From positions 1 through 35,331 of the IMG/VR virus record IMGVR_UViG_3300029319_000196: 35,331 bases of DNA; one strand, written 5' to 3'. Shown here in pieces: positions 1 through 5,474 of the stretch (position 1 is its first letter; each line of letters begins with the position of its first letter). The position numbers and the translations under genes were made by a program. This DNA is from a virus. The notes under the pieces are model-generated. The model saw only the letters and a program-made list of their open reading frames with translations, had not been told where the DNA came from and did no database searches.

Positions 1-806
1 AAATGGACAAGACTGGCAATGGTTATGCAGTCATCCGTTTCCTGCCCGCCCCCGAAGGAGAAGAACTCCCCTGGGCAAAGATGTACTCCCATGCCTTCCA
101 AGGTCCTGGTGGTTGGTACATCGAGAACTCTCTGACTACGATTGGTCAGAAAGATCCTCTGGGCGAATACAATCGTGAACTGTGGAATAGTGGTCTTGAT
201 TCTGACAAAGACACTGTTCGTAAGCAAAAGCGTAAACTGTCTTACTATGCCAACATCTATGTTGTGCAGGATAAAGCAAACCCACAGAACGAAGGTAAAG
301 TCTTCCTCTATAAGTTCGGTAAGAAGATCTTTGACAAGATCATGGAAGCAATGCAACCTGAGTTTGAGGATGAGACTCCTATCAATCCTTTTGACTTCTG
401 GCAAGGTGCAAACTTCAAACTGAAACTGAAGAAAGTTGCTGGTTATTGGAACTATGATTCTTCTGAGTTTGATCGTCCTGGTCCTCTTCTGGACGATGAT
501 GATGCACTGGAAGCACTGTGGAAAAAGCAGTACTCTCTTGCTGCTCTGACTGCTGCAGATCAGTTCAAGACCTACGAACAACTTGAAGCACGTCTGAAGA
601 TGGTTCTTGGTAAGAAGTCTGCTCCTGCACGTTTTGATGAAGAACTGGAAGATGAGAGTGAAGGTCGTGGATCTTTCACTCCTAACTTTGAGTCCAGCAA
701 AGCACCTGCAGCAGATTTCAACGCACCTGACATCACTCCTACCAATTCCTCTGACTCAGATGAGGATGATGCTCTGTCTTACTTCCAGAAACTTGCTGAA
801 AGTTGA
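1..806 (+). CDS. gp32: gp32 single-stranded DNA-binding protein, 5'-truncated
   Basis: Coats single-stranded DNA during phage replication, recombination and repair. The 267 visible residues match the gp32 core: an OB-fold region rich in aromatic and basic residues (RKQKRKLSYYANIYVV, then NEGKVFLYKFGKKIFDK) and an acidic tail (SDSDEDDALSYFQKLAES) that in T4 binds partner proteins. The reading frame is open to the window edge, so the first visible Met (base 3) is internal and the N-terminal cooperativity domain lies outside. The visible part has no cysteine, so the T4-type Cys/His zinc site is absent. All eight arginine codons are CGT, unlike the AGA-rich structural genes, which fits high expression. 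The stop (804-806) abuts the stop of the convergent gp53 gene, and a hairpin terminator follows inside gp53. Confidence 0.95.
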   Translation, partial: MDKTGNGYAVIRFLPAPEGEELPWAKMYSHAFQGPGGWYIENSLTTIGQKDPLGEYNRELWNSGLDSDKDTVRKQKRKLSYYANIYVVQDKANPQNEGKVFLYKFGKKIFDKIMEAMQPEFEDETPINPFDFWQGANFKLKLKKVAGYWNYDSSEFDRPGPLLDDDDALEALWKKQYSLAALTAADQFKTYEQLEARLKMVLGKKSAPARFDEELEDESEGRGSFTPNFESSKAPAADFNAPDITPTNSSDSDEDDALSYFQKLAES

Positions 807-1472
807 TTACTGATATAATCTAATATTATCTCCTTTCTTTAAGGTTCCGCTCATGTATTGGGTGGAACCTTTTCTGTATGTCATAATTTCTTCCATGTCG
901 TCTTTAACAACATTAATATATTCTGGTTTTAGTAAGAATATATTTCTTTTATTATCTTCAATTAAATTTTCATACTCGTAATTTGTAACACTTTTTACTG
1001 GAGTTTTTGTAACCTGAGTCTCTAAGTCATTATCGTAGAATGTAATTTGATAATCAGATTCGACTTGTAACCCCTCTGGAACAATTACAATATTTTGATT
1101 ATCTCTAACTTCAGTTGTTTCATAATGATGAATTCCACTATAAAGAGATTCATAGTTTCCATACTTATCTAATAAGTATGCATCAAGATCGTTCTGATCC
1201 ATAGGCCATTCAGTTTGAATGTTGATAATATTATTGCAGACTAAGACTAACCAATCTAAATTTGAATCTTCATAAAAATCAAAAGCAACATTATCTGGTC
1301 GATCATTATTGCGAATTTTATATTTTGTAAAAAATGCAAGGTTTTGGAAGATGTCCTCTCTTAGCAAACCTCTTTTGAATAAATTCTTTACTTCAATAAA
1401 ATCAGAAATTTTAGAGTCAGGTAATCTACTAACATATTCAAAATTTGGAAGTTGTTTAAAATAGTTTGCCAT
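807..1472 (-). CDS. gp53: gp53 baseplate wedge protein
   Basis: Predicted baseplate wedge component, which in T4 helps join wedges around the hub. The 221-residue product begins MANYFKQLPNFEYVSR and has the gp53-type pattern in which a segment about a fast, incomplete node (DIFQNLAFFTKYKI) is followed by RPDNVAFDFYEDSNLDWLVL and INIQTEWPMDQNDLDAYL. T4 gp53 is of similar size. It is the last gene of the minus-strand operon gp4 - unknown - gp48 - gp53; its ATG lies one base after the gp48 stop, so translation is probably coupled. The stop is directly next to the convergent gp32 stop, and the last codons also encode the gp32 terminator hairpin. No minus-strand terminator is visible, so late transcripts may continue antisense into gp32. 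Confidence 0.85.
   Translation of the reverse strand: MANYFKQLPNFEYVSRLPDSKISDFIEVKNLFKRGLLREDIFQNLAFFTKYKIRNNDRPDNVAFDFYEDSNLDWLVLVCNNIINIQTEWPMDQNDLDAYLLDKYGNYESLYSGIHHYETTEVRDNQNIVIVPEGLQVESDYQITFYDNDLETQVTKTPVKSVTNYEYENLIEDNKRNIFLLKPEYINVVKDDMEEIMTYRKGSTQYMSGTLKKGDNIRLYQ
841..875 (+). terminator. Rho-independent terminator of gp32, lying inside the gp53 coding region
   Basis: AAGGTTCC (841-848) pairs with GGAACCTT (864-871). The stem can be extended inward by GCTC (849-852) with GGGT (860-863), using two G-U pairs, leaving a loop of about 7 nt. TTTTC follows on the + strand. On the minus strand the stem is followed by AAAGAAAGG instead of a U-run, so it should stop only gp32 transcripts. 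It sits 35 bases past the gp32 stop, within codons for the last residues of gp53. Confidence 0.7.
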
Positions 1473-1473
1473 T

Positions 1474-2790
1474 TTAGAAACCTATTGAATTCTGTTCGTT
1501 TTGATAGTCATCATTAAATACTGGTTCTAATTCTTGGAATCTCATTGTCAATCGATATGCAACCATAGTTCCATCGGTAAAAGTCGCATAATTTGCATTT
1601 GGTGTGTAGTCAACGTTTAATCCCAATAAAGCACATTCTTTAAATTTATTTAATCCAAAATGCTCTTTTCCACTTTCTCCTCTATGTAAGTATGTGACTT
1701 TAAATGTATTGGGAGATCTTAAGAATAAATTTGATTTACTTCTAATCGGTGCCATTCCTTGTTTAAAGAATCTAATAATATTAATTACTTCTTCAGCTTC
1801 ACCTGGGTCTCTAGGAGCAAGTAAGAATGAAAAATCAAATGGTCGTAGAGATGGACCTTTGAATAATAACTCCATGTTTGGATTTAAAATAGCACCAGTT
1901 GTTCTTGTTAAAAGTTGTTGTCCAATTCCTGCAGCACTACCTGCAAAAGATGCTGCTATTGCATTCTTAACATCATCACTTGCACCAACAACATTTCCTA
2001 TGGTCTGGGAAATAGAATTTGTAAGTCCTTCACCGCCATCTTGTATACCACCTAGTGCAATTCCTGCCAGTGCTGTTTCAAGGGCATTCATTAATCCATC
2101 ACCCCAACCAGTAGCATTGCTGTCTTTTATGCCACCTGGAATCGCTAGTATTGTTGACCCTAATGTTCTTGTGGAAGCGTCACTTCTTTCTCCTTGACCA
2201 AATCCCCCAGATTGTGTTAGTGGTTTTGGCGAAAACTCAAGCATGTCAAATTTAACTACATCTTGAGTTGTTTGTGCAATGTCGGTTGGATATCTTAAGG
2301 GAGCAGATTGACCAGGGATATTTTGATTTGCGTTTTCTGACCCAAGTCCAAATGCTGGTTGAGAAGTTCCATCATCTGCTCCACTAGCACTATTACCTGA
2401 ACCGCCAGCTACAATTTCTTGATTTTTCTTACCTGCATCTGTAAGTCCTCCGGCAGCAGCATCCGCTTCATTTTTTTGAACTACATCTCCAGCATCTTTA
2501 GTTGTAGTTCTTATTCCATTACGTAATTGAGAATTTGGATTTTTAAGAGCTCTTTTCTCTTCTGTTGTTGCTCCTGTTCCTGTAGTTGTATTTGTTACTT
2601 TTCCTGTTTTATCTGAAATCGTTGTTTGCACTAATACTCTATTATTTCCCTGAGCATCACTTCTAAAAGTTTCTCTCTTTAAAGAACCATCTCCAAGTGT
2701 TGTCACTTCAGAGACGTAATAATTAGTTTTTTTATTACGGACACTGGTTCCTGTAGTTATCGGTACTGGTTTACTTACAGCTGATGCCAT
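1474..2790 (-). CDS. gp48: gp48-like baseplate tail-tube cap protein
   Basis: Predicted to sit on the hub where the tail tube begins. The 438-residue protein has a low-complexity N-terminal half rich in Thr, Gly, Asn and Ala (about residues 1-190), then Gly/Ala-rich helices, then a C-terminal domain of the tail-tube type: NPNMELLFKGPSLRPFDFSF, an AEEVINIIRFFKQGMAP helix, LRSPNTFKVTYLHRG, and TDGTMVAYRLTMRFQELEPV as a final strand. T4 gp48 is 364 aa, so this one is longer, mainly at the N terminus. It is located between the 116-aa unknown gene and gp53. T4 gp48 and gp54 share this fold; the size and the gp53 neighbour favour gp48, but a gp54 assignment cannot be excluded by eye. Confidence 0.7.
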   Translation of the reverse strand: MASAVSKPVPITTGTSVRNKKTNYYVSEVTTLGDGSLKRETFRSDAQGNNRVLVQTTISDKTGKVTNTTTGTGATTEEKRALKNPNSQLRNGIRTTTKDAGDVVQKNEADAAAGGLTDAGKKNQEIVAGGSGNSASGADDGTSQPAFGLGSENANQNIPGQSAPLRYPTDIAQTTQDVVKFDMLEFSPKPLTQSGGFGQGERSDASTRTLGSTILAIPGGIKDSNATGWGDGLMNALETALAGIALGGIQDGGEGLTNSISQTIGNVVGASDDVKNAIAASFAGSAAGIGQQLLTRTTGAILNPNMELLFKGPSLRPFDFSFLLAPRDPGEAEEVINIIRFFKQGMAPIRSKSNLFLRSPNTFKVTYLHRGESGKEHFGLNKFKECALLGLNVDYTPNANYATFTDGTMVAYRLTMRFQELEPVFNDDYQNEQNSIGF

Positions 2791-2805
2791 CAGACATGAT
2801 TCTTT

Positions 2806-3156
2806 TTATTTATTTAGGACTATCTTTTCATAATCCAATGACAGTAAGTCATCAAGCTCGGTTCTATTGACAATATAAACTTGTGTCCCTAATTCTTCCC
2901 AAGTATATTGTCTATATTTTCTAAGATGAAAATTGAGACCGCGAAATCCCCAAGAAAATAAATCAGTTACAGCAACAAGAGGGTGTTGATCATATGTAAG
3001 ATTTGGAGTCTTTGCATAATATTTGAAGGTGCAGATATTTCCTTCATCGGGTATTGGTGTCACAGTATCATTTAATGCGTACATTATTAATTCCATTCTA
3101 TCGTCGAGATTTTTCTCAGACTGAATCTCTTGCCTTATGGGTTCGATACGGTTCAT
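2806..3156 (-). CDS. Conserved-looking protein of unknown function between gp4 and gp48
   Basis: I do not recognise the family. The 116-residue product has no signal peptide or membrane segment. Its most distinctive part is the centre and C terminus, with TPNLTYDQHPLVAVTDLF, a SWGFRGLNFHL aromatic stretch, RKYRQYTWEELG and a hydrophobic end. Its ATG overlaps the gp4 stop as ATGA (3153-3156), so it is translationally coupled to gp4 in the minus-strand late operon. The context suggests a small structural or assembly protein, but nothing in the sequence gives a specific role. Confidence 0.75.
   Translation of the reverse strand: MNRIEPIRQEIQSEKNLDDRMELIMYALNDTVTPIPDEGNICTFKYYAKTPNLTYDQHPLVAVTDLFSWGFRGLNFHLRKYRQYTWEELGTQVYIVNRTELDDLLSLDYEKIVLNK
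2807..2814 (-). promoter_or_regulatory. Candidate T4-type late promoter for gp48-gp53
   Basis: Read on the minus strand the sequence is AATAAATA, one base from the T4 late box TATAAATA. It ends 16 bases before the gp48 ATG and overlaps the stop codon of the 116-aa gene upstream. The surrounding AT-rich run makes a chance match possible. Confidence 0.4.
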
Positions 3157-3596
3157 TTGATTCCTAGTTCGTCTTCTGTGATGATTTTAAATTTAATTCT
3201 TCGATCCTCACAAAATTCAACTGCTGCTTTCCATTTGGCTTGATTAACAGCATATGTTTTACACTCATAAAGATATGATTTCGTTTTTCTCTTTGGTGTT
3301 TTTGGTGGTCTAGTTTGTTTTTTAGGTTTAACTTCAATCACATAAGTTTTGATTTGACCTGTACTTTCTTTCACTTTAATAATAAAGTCTGGAAAATATC
3401 TGTGGACTCTATTATCAAGTGGAGAGATATATGGAATATAGAATTCTTCACTTCCCCACTCTAAAATACTTTCGTTCAAGTCACACCATCTACAAAATTT
3501 TCTTTCCCATGTACTTCTACAAATAATATTTGTCGAATCTCCTTTATATTTGTTGGGATATGATGGATAATATTTACTCTTATTGCTTTCTGCCAT
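3153..3596 (-). CDS. gp4: gp4 head completion protein, endonuclease-like fold
   Basis: T4 gp4 (also called gp50/65) acts late in head maturation, making the packaged head competent for tail joining. The 147-residue product is close to the T4 length of 150. It keeps the family landmarks: KYKGDSTNIICRSTWERKF (about 17-34), WGSEEFYIPYISPLDNR (47-63), RYFPDFIIK (67-74), YVIEVKPKKQTRPP (85-98) and WKAAVEFCEDRRIKFKIITEDEL near the end. D70, E88 and K90 form a PD-(D/E)xK-like nuclease motif. It is the first gene of the minus-strand operon, 23 bases downstream of a perfect TATAAATA box. No Shine-Dalgarno is evident in the short leader. Confidence 0.92.
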   Translation of the reverse strand: MAESNKSKYYPSYPNKYKGDSTNIICRSTWERKFCRWCDLNESILEWGSEEFYIPYISPLDNRVHRYFPDFIIKVKESTGQIKTYVIEVKPKKQTRPPKTPKRKTKSYLYECKTYAVNQAKWKAAVEFCEDRRIKFKIITEDELGIK

Positions 3597-3619
3597 ACAT
3601 AATATATAAGGTTAAAAAC

Positions 3620-3627
3620 TATTTATA
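3620..3627 (-). promoter_or_regulatory. T4-type late promoter for the gp4 operon (perfect TATAAATA)
   Basis: TATTTATA on the + strand reads TATAAATA on the minus strand, the T4 late -10 consensus. It lies in the 32-base gap between divergent gp4 and the gp54-like gene, 23 bases before the gp4 ATG, leaving a leader of roughly 15-18 nt. On the + strand the same gap holds ATATATAAGG, which could serve the opposite direction but is a poorer match. Confidence 0.75.
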
Positions 3628-3628
3628 G

Positions 3629-4540
3629 ATGCCTACCCCAAAGTCAGTTTCTGATATAAAATCAAATCTATTAAGACCTGCTTTAACGTCTCACTTTGAA
3701 GTAAGTATTGGAGTACCTGCGTTTCTATCTGGATCTATGGATAGTTACACTCAAGAGAGATTGCATTTGCAGTGTTCTGATGCATCATTACCAGGATCTA
3801 GATTAGCAACGTTTGAAATCAATAATGATCACCATGGCGTCACTGAACGACATGCATATAGAAGACAGTTTGATGATAGAATTGATTTGACTTTTATGGT
3901 TGATGCTGATAATTATTGGCCAATCAGATTTTTCGAGACTTGGATGAGAGGTATTGTTGACGAAGATGATCTAGATGAATCTAGTGAAACAGATTCATCT
4001 GCTAGAAATTATTTTTATAGAGTAAAGTATCCAGGAGGCGAAAAAGGATATTGCACTGATGGATTAGAAATCACAAAATTTGAACGTGATTATGAAACTA
4101 ATTTTTTGACATATAAATTTATCAAGGCATATCCGTTTAGTATTAATTCTATACCAGTGACATACGATGGATCTAATCTTTTAAAATGTACGGTTGGATT
4201 TAGTTACGTTAGATATATTACCGACAAATCAGTTTATGAAAAACCACAAGTAGAACCTTCACCAATACCTGCTCCAGGAGTTCCAGTTCCACCAATAGTA
4301 TCTAATAGAAGAGAAGATCTTGATATATGGGCATTGACAAATCGTGGTATGATTGGAAGCGTAGGAACCGAGGCACAGAAAAATCTTCTTGCAGATGTTG
4401 ACAGATATTATAATACAGGAACGAGACAAAATCGGTTACAAAGTCTTTCTCGAAGTGGAGGTTATAGATCAGGAACTGGTGGAGGATACAAAGGAGTTGC
4501 TATGCCAGGTCTCACTTTAAACTTCAAAGAAATACAATAA
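3629..4540 (+). CDS. gp54: Tail-tube-fold protein, probably gp54 baseplate tail-tube initiator
   Basis: Predicted to start tail-tube polymerisation on the hub. The 303-residue product resembles tail-tube proteins: a Ser/Leu N terminus (IKSNLLRPALTSHFEVSIG), a segment with CSDASLPGS, RQFDDRIDLTFMVD and YWPIRFFETWMRGIV, a central TKFERDYETNFLTYKFIKAY, and NLLKCTVGFSYVRYI, which is typical of the tube-fold final strand. A Pro-rich linker (about residues 209-222) and a Gly/Ser/Arg-rich tail follow. T4 gp54 is 320 aa. It is first in the + strand hub operon, divergent from gp4. No clear Shine-Dalgarno precedes the ATG, as for gp4. It could instead be another tube-fold paralogue. Confidence 0.6.
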   Translation: MPTPKSVSDIKSNLLRPALTSHFEVSIGVPAFLSGSMDSYTQERLHLQCSDASLPGSRLATFEINNDHHGVTERHAYRRQFDDRIDLTFMVDADNYWPIRFFETWMRGIVDEDDLDESSETDSSARNYFYRVKYPGGEKGYCTDGLEITKFERDYETNFLTYKFIKAYPFSINSIPVTYDGSNLLKCTVGFSYVRYITDKSVYEKPQVEPSPIPAPGVPVPPIVSNRREDLDIWALTNRGMIGSVGTEAQKNLLADVDRYYNTGTRQNRLQSLSRSGGYRSGTGGGYKGVAMPGLTLNFKEIQ

Positions 4541-4543
4541 ATA
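4536..4543 (+). promoter_or_regulatory. Candidate T4-type late promoter upstream of gp26
   Basis: AATAAATA differs from TATAAATA at one base. It overlaps the TAA stop of the gp54-like gene (4538-4540) and lies 26 bases before the gp26 ATG, in the only gap of this part of the operon. Confidence 0.55.
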
Positions 4544-4569
4544 CACTTACTGAAACTCTATAGGACATT

Positions 4570-5289
4570 ATGCCTTTACCAAAGATTGCTACGCCAAAGT
4601 ACGAACTCGAATTGCCTTCGACTGGAAAAACGATTCAATACAGACCTTTTCTTGTAAAGGAAGAAAAACTCCTTGTCATTGCATTAGAAAGTGAAGATAC
4701 GAAACAAATTACTACTGCAATTAAATCAGTAATCAAAAATTGTATTTTGACTAGGGGAATTAAAGTAGAAGATCTCCCGACATTCGATATTGAATATCTT
4801 TTCTTGAATATTCGTGGTAAATCGGTTGGAGAAGAAATTGATGTTAATATCATTTGTCCTGATGATGAGAAGACTGAAGTATCTGTAAAAATTAATCTCG
4901 ATGACATTAAAGTAAACAAAGAAAAGAATCATACAAATAAAATTAAATTAGATGACTCCATCATGATGGAAATGAAGTACCCATCATTAGAACAATTCAT
5001 TAAGAATAATTTTGATTTTGATAGTAAGAGTGCAATGGATCAATCATTTGAATTGATCGCATCTTGTATCGGTACAATCTATACTGAAGAGGAAGCTTGG
5101 TCTACTGCAGATTGTACTAAGAAAGAAATAACAGAATTTTTAGAGTCCATGAATTCTTCTCAGTTTAAACAAATTGAAAAATTCTTTGAAACTATGCCAA
5201 AACTTTCTCATACTATTAAAGTTAAGAATCCAGAAACAAAGGTTGAGAGTGAAGTTGTTCTTGAGGGATTAGCAAGTTTTTTCGCTTAG
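4570..5289 (+). CDS. gp26: gp26 baseplate hub assembly protein (tail-assembly-chaperone-like)
   Basis: T4 gp26 is needed for hub assembly. The 239-residue product starts MPLPKIATPKYELELPSTGK and carries RPFLVKEEKLLVIALESED, IKVEDLPTFDIEYLFLNIR and GEEIDVNIICPDDEK. These are hallmarks of the T4 gp26-type family, whose T4 member is 208 aa. AGGA at 4562-4565 gives a short-spaced ribosome site. The last codons are AGT TTT TTC GCT TAG: the T TTT TTC heptamer with a downstream hairpin predicts a -1 frameshift giving a 301-residue extended product (see 5277-5317). That arrangement directly before tape-measure-like genes mirrors the G/GT tail-assembly chaperones of lambda-type phages, so this protein may chaperone the two proteins that follow. 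Confidence 0.85.
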   Translation: MPLPKIATPKYELELPSTGKTIQYRPFLVKEEKLLVIALESEDTKQITTAIKSVIKNCILTRGIKVEDLPTFDIEYLFLNIRGKSVGEEIDVNIICPDDEKTEVSVKINLDDIKVNKEKNHTNKIKLDDSIMMEMKYPSLEQFIKNNFDFDSKSAMDQSFELIASCIGTIYTEEEAWSTADCTKKEITEFLESMNSSQFKQIEKFFETMPKLSHTIKVKNPETKVESEVVLEGLASFFA

Positions 5290-5317
5290 CCCTCGTTCAC
5301 ATGAGTTTAGAGGGTTA
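5277..5317 (+). other. Predicted -1 programmed ribosomal frameshift site at the end of gp26
   Basis: The heptamer T TTT TTC (5277-5283) is in the X XXY YYZ register of gp26. Slippage by -1 continues CGC TTA GCC CTC GTT CAC ATG with no stop and enters the small ORF in frame, giving a 301-residue fusion. A stem forms between TAGCCCTC (5287-5294) and GAGGGTTA (5310-5317), 8 pairs with one G-U and a 15-nt loop. The GC core CCCTC/GAGGG begins 6 nt after the heptamer, a usual spacing for a stimulatory structure. The small ORF has no Shine-Dalgarno. Confidence 0.72.
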
Positions 5318-5474
5318 CTATAAATTAAATTTTGCCTTAATGCAGTACCATAAATACTCATTAACGGAGATTGAAAATCTAATTCCGTGGGAAAGAGACA
5401 TTTATGTAGCGTTGCTAGAGCAACATCTTGAAGAAGAAAAGTTAAAGCAGCAGGCATCTAATGGATCTAGATGA
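5301..5474 (+). CDS. Small ORF, likely C-terminal extension of gp26 made by -1 frameshift
   Basis: The ORF encodes 57 residues starting MSLEGYYKLNFALMQYHKY, followed by SLTEIENLIPWERDIYVALL and a charged helix ending KLKQQASNGSR. The pattern of a short helix, a turn and a PWERDIYV segment resembles the T part of GT-type tail-assembly chaperones and the small baseplate-hub ORFs that follow gp26 in related phages. The bases before the ATG (CGCTTAGCCCTCGTTCAC) contain no ribosome binding site, whereas the frame joins gp26 without a stop. It is therefore probably translated mainly as part of a gp26 fusion, or by coupling across the 11-base gap. It overlaps the next gene by 14 bases. Some annotations may call such ORFs gp51; the similarity to T4 gp51 is not evident to me. 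Confidence 0.7.
   Translation: MSLEGYYKLNFALMQYHKYSLTEIENLIPWERDIYVALLEQHLEEEKLKQQASNGSR
5349..5356 (+). promoter_or_regulatory. Possible internal late promoter box ahead of the tape-measure-like genes
   Basis: CATAAATA matches seven of eight bases of the T4 late box. It lies within the small ORF, 104 bases before the next ATG. Being intragenic in AT-rich coding sequence, it may be fortuitous. Confidence 0.25.

Noticed and set aside
1694-2197. A 167-codon open frame on the + strand opposite gp48
   Set aside because: It runs antisense through the Gly/Ala-rich part of gp48; composition is repetitive Pro/Ser/Ala and no start signal is present.
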